This document shows positions 31,932 to 43,377 of a stretch of DNA of 64,000 bases, piece by piece. Position 1 is the stretch's first letter, and each line of letters opens with the position of its first letter. The notes beneath the pieces were generated by a model. That model did not search any database. It had not been told where the DNA came from and worked only from the letters and a program-made list of their open reading frames with translations. Origin of the DNA: Leptoclinus maculatus (Eukaryota; Chordata; Actinopteri; Perciformes; Stichaeidae); the NCBI GenBank assembly GCA_032191485.1, contig JAVDOI010000006.1, positions 26,862,425 through 26,926,424 of the forward strand. Reading direction: 5' to 3'. The translations under genes were made by a program, and so were the position numbers.

Positions 31932-32105
31932 GTGGCTCATTGGGTAGACAGGGTTCCATCCTTGGCTGCTACATGTCCTGTGCTGAAGTGTACCTGAGCA
32001 AGACACTAAACCCAGCCCACTGCGCTAAATATGCTAGAGATTGGTTAAATGCAGAGGTTACATTTCATATGTATATAATGACGACTACAATAAATGTTAA
32101 TTCAT
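31932..32105 (+). mobile_element. tRNA-type SINE-like repeat
   Basis: TGGCTCATTGGGTAGA resembles a pol III A box and GGGTTCCATC a weak B box. These are followed by CTGAGCAAGACACTAAACCC and a GGTTAAATGCAGAGGTTACATTTC 3' part, as seen in common teleost SINE-type repeats. It appears inserted into an older sequence whose second copy (near 32686) lacks it. Confidence 0.4.
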
Positions 32106-32176
32106 TATATTTTTTAAATAAAGATGTATACATTTCCCTTTCTCTCCTGTAAGCTAAGTTCTTTCATATTCTTCTA

Positions 32177-33056
32177 AGTAAATAATCAATGTTAACGATT
32201 TGATATTCAAGGAGGGATTAGGTAATCCTTAAATTATTATAGTGGCACCAAACATACTAAACCAAATTACGAAAAGTGCTAACGGACAAAATCTATTCTG
32301 AATCCAATGTTACAGGTCAGATATGCTACTGGTTTACACGACAGGAGTTTGGTGAGAGTATCTTACCCCATCATCCTACATCGGACACCGGAAGTACCCT
32401 AACGCAGACTGGCAGATGACATACTTTAGGAAGAAGACTGACCGCCGTCTATCAACACTGACAGCATTGCCCAACACAGCACATTTCACCATGCAGGACT
32501 TAAGAGACGCGACTGTCTCTCCCCGACAGTTCAAACGCTCACCGTCAGCATTGGTCCAAGAAAAGAAGCCATGGAATCTAAGCATGCATATGACAGAACT
32601 ACGGCAGCAGCAAGACCAGGGTCCAGATATAACGATGTTAGAGTAAATCCCAACATTTTACATACCGGTAGTTAGTTAATTATTTTACAACTGTATGATT
32701 ATAAATACTGTATTTCAAAATATCCCTCCTATAAGCAAAGCTCTCTAAATTTTACTGTACTTAACTCTCAGTAAATAATCAATGTTAACGATTTGATATT
32801 CAAGGAGGGATTAGGTAATCCTTAAATTATTATAGTGGCACCAAACATACTAAGCCAAATTACGAAAAGTGCTAACGGACAAAATCTATTCTGAATCCAA
32901 TGTTACAGGTCAGATATGCTACTGGTTTACACAACAGGAGTTTGGTGAGAGTATCTTACCCCATCATCCTACATCGGACACCGGAAGTACCCTAACGCAG
33001 ACTGGCAGATGACATACTTCAGGAAGAAGACTGACCGCCCTCTATCAACACTGACA
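32177..33056 (+). repeat. 287-bp direct repeat (two copies)
   Basis: 32177-32463 and 32770-33056 are the same length and differ at 4 positions by hand comparison (about 98.6% identical). Flanking similarity extends weakly further left (TTACAACTG...ATAAATAC near 31908 and 32686). No protein family was recognised; the 76-codon frame at 32416 has no resemblance that I can name. Confidence 0.85.
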
Positions 33057-33062
33057 ATTATA

Positions 33063-33254
33063 GGGAGGTTGGGAGAGAGAATGACAGACAGGGAGGTTGG
33101 GAGAGAGAAAGACAGACAGGGAGGTTGGGAGAGAAAAAGACAGACAGGGAGGTTGGGAGAAAGACAGACAGGGAGGTTGGGAGAGAAAAAGACAGACAGG
33201 GAGGTTGGGAGAGAAAAAGACAGACAGGGAGGTTGGGAGAGAAAAAGACAGACA
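33063..33254. repeat. 28-bp minisatellite, seven units
   Basis: Units of GGGAGGTTGGGAGAGA plus AAAGACAGACA occur at 33063, 33091, 33119, 33147 (24 bp, four bases short), 33171, 33199 and 33227. Strong G/A purine bias on the plus strand. It abuts the recovered LINE-2 3' end. Confidence 0.95.
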
Positions 33255-33320
33255 GTCCTTTCTGTGGACCCCAGGAAGATTAGCGGCCGCTAAGGCGTCA
33301 GCTAATGGGGATCCAGTTAA
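33255..33320 (+). mobile_element. LINE-2 3' UTR end, unit B
   Basis: CTTTCTGTGGACCCCAGGAAG through GCTAATGGGGATCCAGTTAA equals A 11896-11960. Its ACTAAACT tail is found only after the next element, at 34744. Confidence 0.8.
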
Positions 33321-34743
33321 CCTTTTTGCCGCGAGTGCCCCATATATAACGCACATGTAGTACGCACATGTAGTACAAATCACGTTTGCTAAATGAATAA
33401 AATTATATTTTATGACATATCATATACCTATATAACGATGAGATTCTGGCCGAAAAAAAACATAGAATCATTTTACTCACTCAAAAAACAGTTATACACG
33501 AAGTAATTAAATATACCAGAAGTACTACTACATTTTTACGTATTTTTTCGCCAGGAAACAGCGAGCTACGCACTTCGTTTTCAGATACCAAGACAAAACT
33601 AACTGCGATCATGGCCGACCCATAGATCAGAAAGCACGAGGACTCGACAGCGAATCCACTCGTATCTTTCATATTCCTCTCCTTGAAACCATTAAAAACT
33701 TATAGCAAGAAAACCGACGAACAACGGCTCAACAACAGCTCCGCAAAATGTAAACGCTTCGTACCTTGAGATGATTTTCTTGAAGAAAAACGCTGGAAAC
33801 TGCCGGTAATCCATTTCAAACGTGTCCGGGCATGTCCTCTCGTCTGTGTGTGCGTCTCTGTGTGCGTCTCTGTGTGTTTCAGTGTGTTTGTGACGAAATG
33901 GCGGACTTTTACAATGCATGTATGACGAGATGGTCCGCCTTTTACTGTTGATCCAATGATTTTACTCTCGGGGGAGGCTCGGCGCGCCTTTGGCTTTTTA
34001 GTGGCTAGAAAGTCAGTGAGTCATCTCAAGGAACTTCCTGGTGCATTCGTTTCATTCTCCCAGTTCGAAAAAGTGGTCACATGACGAAAGTCCGCCAATC
34101 ACAGGCCTTAGGAAGAGCCACATACACACACACACAGAGACGAGAAAATTCCATGAAGGAGAATTATGAGAGCGTCAGAGAGCTCAAAATGGCTCACAAT
34201 GGCTCAAAATGATGCCAAACTGCTGTATGATGATGTCATTGAACAATATTAGTGATAAACAAGTGAAATATATAGTTATATAGTATATCAAATTAAAATA
34301 GAACAGCTGCAACAGCTGGTTCCAAAATGAGAATTTTGGCTTGACCTCGCTTGATCTCGCATGATTTCTCTGTATTGAATCCTTATAACGTGGGCCTGCT
34401 TCACTCAATCGAAGTAAAATCTGTTTTGTGGAGACTTCAAACATGTTGTGCTATGATTGTTGAGTATTTTAGGCTTCAATCTGCATTATTTCAAATAAAT
34501 CAATCAATATCAATCAGGCGAACCTGAAATTTGTTTTCCATTTGAGCTGTGTTCCATCTTCATTTGGTATTAACCAGTAACATATACACAATATGTACAC
34601 CTCTCATCAAAGCTCACCCACTTGAGTGTTATTAATAAATTGAAATTATTCAAATGGACCTTGTAGTTAGAGAGTAAGGCCCCCTTTGAGTATGGGTATA
34701 GTATTTTCGAGCAGCAGCCAAAAAAGGCCTAGTGATAAAAGGG
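33321..34743. mobile_element. Probable piggyBac-type non-autonomous element, unit B only
   Basis: A 1.42-kb block interrupts the LINE-2 3' end exactly after TTAA (33317-33320), the piggyBac target. Its ends CCTTTTTGCCGCGAGTGCC and GGCCTAGTGATAAAAGGG are roughly inverted repeats starting CC(C)TTTT, as in piggyBac families. Units A and C have the empty site CCAGTTAATAAACT. The right-hand TTAA is not intact (GGGTAAACT), which weakens the call. No transposase. It contains a TGTGTGCGTCTC short repeat near 33845-33890. Confidence 0.45.
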
Positions 34744-35307
34744 TAAACTAAACTAAAAAAAAACTAAAACCGAATAAATGCTCAGTTATTTGAACTGCTT
34801 AAATGAACAGAAAACTGAAGTCATTTAAAAATGAAAAAGGATGCCACTTTTCTTTTGATTCTGTAACAGTGTAACAAACTAATAGAATCACATAGATATG
34901 AATCTTTTGATACTTCCAATTCAGATTTCGTGACCAACTACTCCAGCTTTTAGGAGTTAAACACTGTCCAAAACAATAAAAGTGAGCCCCAGAGCATTGG
35001 CCACGAGTTATACAGCAGTGTGTATACTGGTAGTTCCATTCTATTAGCCAAACCAAACACTCATCTGTCCACTGTGGGCGCACAGTAGGGGCTGGGGGTC
35101 AATGATGCACTCGGCTATGTTAGCGCTAGCGACCCCTGAATACCCGGTGCAGGTTAAGAGTAGTGAGTGAGGAGTCAGTAGGCAGTATAAAACAAGCAAT
35201 AAAAGGCATTTTGAGAAAGTGTGCGTCAGGCCAACCACAAGAGGTGGATGAGCATGCATGCAGCCATAACCGGGCACTGAAAATAGAATGCATGCCTTCA
35301 CTGGAAC
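34744..35307. other. LINE-2 tail and unassigned sequence, unit B
   Basis: The ACTAAACT/A-rich LINE-2 tail (34744-34770), then sequence equal to A 11987-12523 with no gene recognised. Confidence 0.5.
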
Positions 35308-35695
35308 AATGGTGTGCCTCAAGGATCAATACTGGGTCCCATTTTGTTTAGCTTGTAGATCAATGACCTGCCAATCTGTCAACAAACAAATGTATGTTGA
35401 TGACACATGCTCTTTAACTAACGGCAACCATTGACTCCATGTATCTGGTTTAGCAATTCATGTTTACAGCTGAACATAAAGAAACCTGATGTTTTTGTTA
35501 AGGAGAAAAGTTCAAGGTGGTATCGGATTTTAAATATTCTAGATTTGAATGCGTGTTTTAAAAAGCATGTCAATAAGATGGCCAGTGCTATCAAATTCAA
35601 CCTGGCTAACTTTAGGCATACGAGACAATACCCAATTGGCACTGCGGTTTTGCCTCACAACTTGAATGTGCGCATGCAGCGTCTTCTCATAGCTT
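35308..35695 (+). pseudogene. Old LINE RT relic, unit B
   Basis: Same NGVPQGSILGPILFSL-stop relic as in unit A, with small indels around the YVDDT remnant. Confidence 0.58.
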
Positions 35696-36297
35696 GAGAA
35701 GTCAAGCCACACGTTTGCCTGTCTCATAATTCTTCCGGTTTTCTTGCATTTGTGTCATCTGTCCACCGGCACTTTCAAACCGAGTCCTGTAACCTGAGCA
35801 TGGCTCGAGCTGCTCGTAACTTCTGATATGCAAAGTGCACAAAACATCAAATGAATAACGTCAGGACCAACATTTACACAATCATTTTGGAGAAGACTAA
35901 TGCATTTCATGTTGTAGTTTAGTGGTCAAGTATTGTATTAAGACTGATCGTCTAGTGCTAGATACACCAATAAGATAGCATTTCCTAGTATTTTCTGGCT
36001 CCTGCACATCAACATCTGTAGGTTTTAATGAGTCGTTTCATGCTAAATCTGTTGGTTAAATGTTACTGAAGGATGTGTGTAATTTTTAGCATGTTAGTTA
36101 GCCTGTGCTAGTCCCTCTCGCCTAAGTTAGGGCTAGTTTGAGCATGCGTCTCCATGTACCCCATTGAAACGCGGGTTCATTTTGAAAGGGTGCAGAACAG
36201 CTAAAACAGCTTAGATATCAAGTAATGACACCAAATATGTTGATTTTGAGCATAGTAGCAGAGTAGAAATGAGTGAATGAAATACGAGTGTGAATAT
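35696..36297. other. No gene recognised (3' flank of SRCR gene, unit B)
   Basis: Counterpart of 12906-13480. It has about 20 bp not in A near 36188 (GTGCAGAACAGCTAAAAC). Confidence 0.45.
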
Positions 36298-36300
36298 TAA

Positions 36301-36306
36301 TTTATT
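36301..36306 (-). terminator. Candidate poly(A) signal of SRCR gene, unit B
   Basis: Minus-strand AATAAA about 180 bases beyond the candidate stop at 36488-36490. Confidence 0.4.
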
Positions 36307-36487
36307 TTTGTATACATATAAATATATACACACACAGCATTCGGTCAGTCCTCCCCTAAAGATCAAGACAAAAAGAAACATGGTTATGAATTCAGAACAG
36401 TTCACTGTGCTGAGATGTCAGCTCTGATACCTGGTCATATTTCGTACTCACAGGTTATTGGTCCAATGGTCGGTGTTAACAGATGTC

Positions 36488-36498
36488 CTACTGCAAAC
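36488..36498 (-). CDS. Candidate terminal coding exon of SRCR gene, unit B
   Basis: Acceptor CCTCGCAG, then Gly-Leu-Gln-stop in phase with the last SRCR exon. The full set of exons sums to 473 codons including the stop. Confidence 0.35.
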
Positions 36499-36593
36499 CT
36501 GCGAGGTTAAATTAATAACCATGTTTTTGTTTTAGTAATCCTCCAGTTTTATTGATGCAGAAAATAAGAAAAGGTGTAGCTGTACAAAGTTAC

Positions 36594-36899
36594 CTTCACA
36601 GATGACACCAGCATCCTCAGAATGACCACAGTTGTGGGTTCCTAATTCTCTGTGTGTACAGTCTTTTAGTGATGACTCAGTTCCTAAACACCGAAGGTCA
36701 TCCAGCCAGATTGGTCCACTGCCTTGTCCAAAATGTGCCCTTCTTGGTGCCGACAGAGCCCTGCCACAGCCCAGCTGGTGACACACCACCTGAGCGTCAT
36801 TCACATCCCAAAGGTCGTCACACACCGTCCCCCAATTGCCGTTGTGGAAGATCTCCACTCTGCCAGAGCAGCTGCTGTTAGAGTTTACCAGTCTCACAT
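36594..36899 (-). CDS. SRCR exon 4 (last domain) of unit B gene
   Basis: A 306-bp phase 1-1 exon, 9 bp shorter than the others because it starts DVRLVN instead of DVTTVRLVN. Group B SRCR domain with 8 Cys, THRELGTHNCGHSEDAG and VICEG. Its unit A counterpart is fused with exon 3 into a single recombinant exon. Confidence 0.87.
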
Positions 36900-37560
36900 C
36901 TGGTTGAAGTGAAAGTAAAATATCTGTCAACCCACATGGCAACAGCAGTATTGACCAAAAGCCCCATCTCTTCAATGCAACTGTACTTGATCTAATCAAT
37001 TACCTTCTTTATCATCATGATAATTTTCATCATCTTTATTATTATGAACTCTTTACATATCATAATCTCCCTTCACACATGATTCTTCTGAGGTAAAGAT
37101 GAGAAATTGTCTGGACAAAGTGGGGTTCTATGACACGCAATATTTCATAAAATGGATGTAAATTAGCGGTAAAAGTAATAAGGGATTGATATAAAAAGAA
37201 TGCTGTTCATTAGTCTCATTTAGGCACTTTAGAGCAACCATCTTTTTAAAGAAACTTTAAAGCTTCAAATTTCATCAGTGGGATATTTACTGACGTATTT
37301 TATGTCATAGAAAAAAATGCTTGAATTTCTTCAGATTGTGTTAACCACAGACCTCTTTTCAGGCATCTTACCAAAAATACATTCAAAAATCCCATTGACT
37401 TCCATTAGTTGAAAACTTTTAAGACCAATTCCTGGAGCATTTTATTGTAACTATATTACTGCATTGTTTGTGAGATTGAATGAAACATAACTATGATTTT
37501 TCTAAATTATCCAGTTATATTTTGCAGGAAAAAAATAATTTTGTAGATGTACAAAGTTAC

Positions 37561-37875
37561 CTTCACAGATGACACCAGCATCCTCAGAATGACCACAGTT
37601 GTGGGTTCCTAATTCTCTGTGTGTACAGTCTTTTAGTGATGACTCAGTTCCTAAACACCGAAGGTCATCCAGCCAGATTGGTCCACTGCCTTGTCCAAAA
37701 TGTGCCCTTCTTGGTGCCGACAGAGCCCTGCCACAGCCCAGCTGGTGACACACCACCCGAGCGTCATTCACATCCCAAAGGTCGTCACACACCGTCCCCC
37801 AATTGCCGTTGTGGAAGATCTCCACTCTGCCAGAGCAGCTGCTGTTAGAGTTGACCAGTCTCACTGTGGTCACAT
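37561..37875 (-). CDS. SRCR exon 3 of unit B gene
   Basis: A 315-bp phase 1-1 exon, DVTTVRLVNSN start, 8 Cys, with DVNDARVVC (Arg where other copies have Gln) and CGHSEDAG. Donor GTAACTTTGTAC and acceptor TTCAACCAG are intact. N-S-S sequon next to Cys1. Confidence 0.87.
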
Positions 37876-38514
37876 CTGGTTGAAGTAAAAGCAAAATATC
37901 CGTCAACTCACATGGCAACAGCAGTATTGAGCAAAAGCTCCATCTCTTCAATGTAACTGTACTTGATCATTCGGCTTCTTTATTATCAACTCTAACATAT
38001 CATACTCTCCCTTCACACATGATTCTTCTGAGGTAAAGATGAGATATTATCTGGAAAATGTAAGATTCTATGACGCACAATATTTCATACCATGGATGTA
38101 AATTAGGGGTAAAAGTAAAGAGATTAGGATAAAGAATGATGTTCATTAGTTTTATTTAGGCACTTGTTAGCAACCATCTTTTTTAAGAAACTTTAAGGCT
38201 TCAAATATAATGAGTGGGATATTTACTGACTTATTTTATGCCATGAAACAAAATGCTTAAATCTCTTCAGATTGTGTTAACCACAGACCTCATTTCAGGC
38301 ATCTTACCAAAAACGTATTCAAAAATCCCATTGACTGCCATTAGTCGAAAACTTTAACTCATTGCTGTTTTTTTAGGACCAATTCCTGCAGCACTTTATT
38401 GTAACTGAATCACTGTATTGTTTGTGAGATTGAATGAAACATAACTATGATTTTTCTAAATTATCCAGTTATATTTTGCAGGAAAACATTTTTTTTGTAG
38501 CTGTACAAAGTTAC

Positions 38515-38829
38515 CTTCACAGATGACACCAGCATCCTCAGAATGACCACAGTTGTGGGTTCCTAATCCACTGTGTGTACAGTCTTTTAGTGATGACTCA
38601 GTTCCTAAACACCGAAGGTCATCCAGCCAGATTGGTCCACTGCCTTGTCCAAAATGTGCCCTTCTTGGTGCCGACAGAGCCCTGCCACAGCCCAGCTGGT
38701 GACACACCACCTGAGCGTCATTCACATCCCAAATGTCATCACACACTGTCCCCCAAGTGCCGTTGTGGAAGATCTCCACTCTGCCAGAGCAGCTGCTGTT
38801 AGAGTTGACCAGTCTCACTGTGGTCACAT
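38515..38829 (-). CDS. SRCR exon 2 of unit B gene
   Basis: A 315-bp phase 1-1 exon encoding a group B SRCR domain. It has GTWGTVCDDIWDVND (Ile and Thr variants) and THSGLGTHNCGHSEDAG. Splice sites are intact. Confidence 0.87.
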
Positions 38830-39828
38830 CTGGTTGAAGTGAAAGCAAAATATCTGTCAACCTACATGGCAACTGTAGGTTGCAAATTACAGCAATATTG
38901 AGCAAAGGCCCCATCTCTTCAATATAACGTGACGTGATAATTTAGCTTCTTTATTATGAAGTCTTACATATCATACTTTCCCTTCACACATGATTCTTCT
39001 GAGGTAGAGGAGTAATGATCGGGAAAATGTGGGGGTTCTATGACGTGCAACATTTCATATAATGGATGTAAATTAGGGATGAAAGCTATAAGAGATGAAA
39101 AGAATGAAACAAAACTAGGTGTGAACTGCGACAGATGGATCTGGGTACATTGGGAGTTGATTCACAGGTTATTGTCAGGATGATGGAGATATCTAGAGAG
39201 TGCTGCGGGGATGACATATTTTTATAGGCCAACCCAGAAGTTAGCCTCTCACTGGTTCCCTCGACAAAAAACCAATGGGATTTTGGATTATTGCAGGAAA
39301 TCAGTTCAGTGGCTAAACAAGTTTATGATACTAACATGTTTTGTTCACCAAGATAATTTTCACAAATGAACACCACATTTATGATTTTTAAATCATAGAT
39401 GCAATCGACAGAAGTGGAGACATAACGTTTAAAAACAAACAAAATACACCACTGTGTGGCATGACTTCACACCACTAAGCTAAAGGCAGACTATAGATCA
39501 GCATGATGATGTTCATTAGTCTCATTTAGGCACTTGTTAGCAACAATCATTTTTAACGTAACAGCTTCAACTTCTGCGAGTGGGATATTTACTGACATTT
39601 TATGTCATAGAACAAAATGCTAAAATCCCAGTCAAAAATCCCATTGACTTCCATTCGTGTAGAAATGCCAACTCATTACTGGGTTTTAGGACAAATTCCT
39701 GGAGCACTTTATGTAAATATATTACTGTATCGTTTGTGAGATTGACTGAGATTAATAAACATGTTCTTCAATTCTCCAGTTACATTTGTGCAGAAAAAAA
39801 AAAGAAATTTGTAGATGTACAAAGTTAC

Positions 39829-40167
39829 CGTCACAGACGACACCAGCATCCTCAGAATGACGACAGTTGTGGGTTCCTAATCCACTGTGTGTACAGTCTG
39901 TTAGTGATGACTCAGTTCCTAAACACCGAAGGTCATCCAGCCAGATTGGTCCAATGCCTTGTCCAAAATGTGCCCTTCTTGGTGCCGACAGAGCCCTGCC
40001 ACAGCCCAGCTGTTGACACACCACCTGAGCGTCATTCCCATCCCAACCGTCGTCACACACCGTCCCCCAAGTGCCGTTGTGGAAGATCTCCACTCTGCCA
40101 GAGCAGCTGCTGTCAGAGTTGACCAGTCTCACTGGAGGACTCAATGCGGCACCAGATGCTTGAGGAA
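39829..40167 (-). CDS. SRCR exon 1 (N-terminal domain) of unit B gene
   Basis: A 339-bp phase 1-1 exon with PQASGAALSPP linker and SRCR domain. VVCQQLGCG replaces VVCHQLGCG of unit A. Joins in phase to the leader exon at 41320. Confidence 0.88.
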
Positions 40168-40883
40168 CTGTGAAAATATAGATATTATACAAATGTGATA
40201 AACCGGATACTTAATTCAGGATAATGTGTGATTCGGTAGTGTATGAACCACCTTTACAAATATGTGATGAAACAGAACAAACTAATTGTGGAAAACCTAC
40301 TCAGAATTGTGTGTGTACCCGTTGGTCTTTCTGCCCCTGTGGTTGCATTTCACGCAAACAATACCAATTTTAAGTTGAAAAAGTTTGGAATTCAGTCAAT
40401 ATTTGTGGTTGTTCTGAATGACACCCCCCACCAGAAAAGAGAGGGTTATAGGCAAAGTACCCATTGTTTTGAGGTAAACTGCTTTACTATCTCGATTAGT
40501 TAAACAAACTCCTTAGAGTGAGAGGAAAAATATTGGTTAATATTAATTCCATCAGTGTTTCAGAAAATTAATTCCTATAAATGACTAATTTCAGTGGGAA
40601 TACAATGATTTCTCACAAAAACCTGAAGTTCTAAGTAATAAGTCATGAATTCTTTCCGATTTACTTTTTTTTTTTAAATGAAAATGACTTTTATGACATA
40701 AAAATACAGATTTAAAATATTTTACTTTCTAAAATAATAATAAATATCATAATCATCAATATTCTTCACTTTGACTTGTTCCATGTAATTTCAAGCATTA
40801 ATAACTTTACTTAGATTATCTATGGGGCCACTATGAGGCAGCAGAACAAGCTGTAAACACAACATGGACATGCAGCCTGATGG

Positions 40884-41092
40884 GCCCTTTTCACAGCAGC
40901 CATTTTGACACGGGTCAAAATAAAATAAATTGTGGGCCCATTCTTTTTGGTGAGTCAGTCATTCCAGTGAGCCAGCATCCACAATACCAGGGCCATGGCC
41001 CACCTAAATGAAACAGGGCCGTAATCAATGTTAGCAATTGCACCTGGGTTTACCCTGCAATGACATGTCGAAACGGCTGCTGTGAGAAGAGC
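40884..41092. mobile_element. MITE-1 in intron 1, unit B
   Basis: Identical in layout to 17107-17315, so it was inserted before the duplication. Confidence 0.7.
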
Positions 41093-41319
41093 GTATCATT
41101 GTTAACTTTTTCTGTCTGCTCTTTGGTGCTGGGCAGGTAGTGTACAGTGGGGTGATCAGAGCTTTGCCACTGAAAACTAATTCTCTGTGGCTTCCATAAT
41201 CTCTGCAACTCCCTTCACATTACATTATTTGATCCATTGTGAATATAAAATATCAATTAGTGCAGCTTCATGTAAAGAAGAATTTAAGCTTAAACCTGAT
41301 GATATGTCAATTACTTTAC

Positions 41320-41452
41320 CTGTCCATCCTGTTAATGTCTGAATTAGCAGGAGCAACAGCATTCCACGAGTCCCCCTCATCATGGGCCACATCCAGGAGA
41401 TAGGACCCACACTTGCTGAATAGGACAAAAGAGGCATTTTGACAAACTGCAT
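41320..41452 (-). CDS. Signal-peptide exon of SRCR gene, unit B
   Basis: Same leader and phase-1 donor as unit A, with alternative in-frame starts at 41452 and 41392. With four SRCR exons and the candidate last exon the gene encodes 472 aa, one SRCR domain more than the unit A copy. No frameshift or stop is visible in any exon. Confidence 0.7.
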
Positions 41453-41519
41453 CAAAGCAAACTCTTCTGGCTTGCTAAATGATTGACTCCAATCCTAACA
41501 CAGGGTACATCCCAAGTCT

Positions 41520-41526
41520 CTTTATA
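41520..41526 (-). promoter_or_regulatory. Candidate TATA box of SRCR gene, unit B
   Basis: TATAAAG at the MITE-2/X junction, 68 bases upstream of ATG 41452, as in unit A. Confidence 0.4.
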
Positions 41527-41527
41527 T

Positions 41528-41750
41528 GCCCTTTTCACAGCAGCCAATCTGACACATAATTGCAGGGTAAACACAGGTGTGATTGATCAAACTGATGAAG
41601 GTCCCATTCTATTTAGTTTCTAATTCATTCCAGTGAGCCAACATGCACAATACCAGGGCCCCAGCCACCTAAATGGAACAGAGCCATTTTTTTAATCACA
41701 CCTGTGTTCACCCTGCAATTACATGTCAAAATGGCGGCGGTGATAAGGGC
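41528..41750. mobile_element. MITE-2, unit B
   Basis: Same element as 17751-17973. Confidence 0.7.
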
Positions 41751-41763
41751 CTATTGCATCCAC

Positions 41764-42859
41764 GGGTTCATCCCAAAGCTCTTAATCGCATCCCTGTTTC
41801 CCTTTGAAACCAATGCGAGGAGAGAGGAAACGAGGAAATATGTTTTAAGATACATGAGACTTCCTTTCCTCAGTTGCGTCACGTGAAGCGACGTCTGTTT
41901 CTGATGGCGGCTCTGATCACAGCTGGATCAGCTGTCAGTCGGCTTTAACAGCTGGAGAGACTTTTGAGAAGTTTGTGTCTGTGCACATGATCACTGTACT
42001 TAATAATAGTAACTACTAATACTAATAACTAATAAAGACACACAGTAAGCATCACTGTCAGATTGGAGGTGTTTTCTCTCTGTAGCCTGTTACCTCTTTA
42101 ACAAACTGTGTCCTGTTTATAAGCGCAGAACCCATTTCTACCAACGGAATGCGTCCGTCTTATTTATTAATTTATCTGTAAGTATTGAAATTCTGATTAT
42201 GACGTCATTATTAAATAACCCAGAATATGATTATGGTTTCTCTTGAATACTGGAATGAATTAATTAGGCTCCATGTTTCGGGGGAAATTGAAATGATATA
42301 ACTCATCAAACCAGACACACTCACGTGACTGAACGAAAATAATTATAAATTATGTAAAAAGTGTTTTGTCTCTCCAGCTCTCTCTGACAATTGTATCCAT
42401 AATAAAAGTTATTGAGGGAAATATCAGATCATGAAAAGACAAATCTTTCTTATAAATGAAGAAAGTTGTTTGTGGTCCTTTTGTTGTTCAGTCTACAGTG
42501 AACATATATTTAAACCAGATGGTGAATCAGAAAACTAATCAAATATAAAGCTTGTGTTTAATCTGTGATCTGTCTTCACTCTGGTGTTAAACTCAGTCAG
42601 TCAGTCCGATCGGCTGCAGCGTCCAATCACATAACTGAAGAACAAAGAGGGGGCGTGTCGGCCGTTAAAACACTTCCTGGAAGGCTGTTCTCGTGCGTCC
42701 TCGCTCATGGCTCCTTGGAGATCCCTCCTCCCTCCTCCCTCCTCAGAGCAGAAATAAGAGCTTTGGGACGGCCGTCAATATGCCGGCGCAGAACAACTTC
42801 CGGTTCAAGCGAGGATCGAGTAGCGAGGAAATGACAAATAAGAGACTTGGGATGTACCC
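41764..42859 (+). mobile_element. TIR element X1, unit B
   Basis: Same termini (GGGTTCATCCC and GGGATGTACCC) and length as in unit A. Confidence 0.65.
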
Positions 42860-43377
42860 AAGGAAACCATGCGAGGAGAGAGGAAACGAGGAAATATGGT
42901 TGAAGAAAAATGAGACGTCCTTTCCTTAGTGGCGTCAGGTGAAGCCACATCTGTTTCTGATCACTCACTTCTCTTGAGCACTGCAATTCATTTATTCTGC
43001 TCAATGTTTCGGGGGAAATTGAAATGACATAACTCATCAAACCCGACACTTAGGAATGATCAGCCTCACGTGACTGAATGGAAATTACATTGAATGATGT
43101 AAAAACGAGTTTTCTGCTGACAGACAGACAGACTCCGCAGCTCTCGCCGACTTTAATTGTATCCATCATAAAAGTTATTGAGGGAAATAACAGATCATGA
43201 CGAGACAGTTCTTTCTAATAAATGAAGAAAGTTGTTTGTGGTCCTTTTTTTGTTCAGACCTACAATGAACATATATTTAAAACAAATGGTAAATTAGAAA
43301 ACAAATCAGGACAACTTGCGGTTCAAGCGAGGATCGGGGAGCGAGGAAAGGACATATAAGAGACTTGGGATGGACCC
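42860..43377 (+). mobile_element. TIR element X2, unit B
   Basis: Same as 19083-19600, ending GGGATGGACCC. Confidence 0.6.

Noticed and set aside
33063..33254. Regular repeat array as a CRISPR
   Set aside because: Units are contiguous with no spacers, and the context is a vertebrate genome.
36211..36405. 64-codon minus frame with a hydrophobic stretch, as a possible transmembrane exon of the SRCR gene
   Set aside because: The corresponding unit A frame is not open in the same way (13381-13570 carries small indels), the codons run into the CA/TA repeat, and splice phase was not supported.
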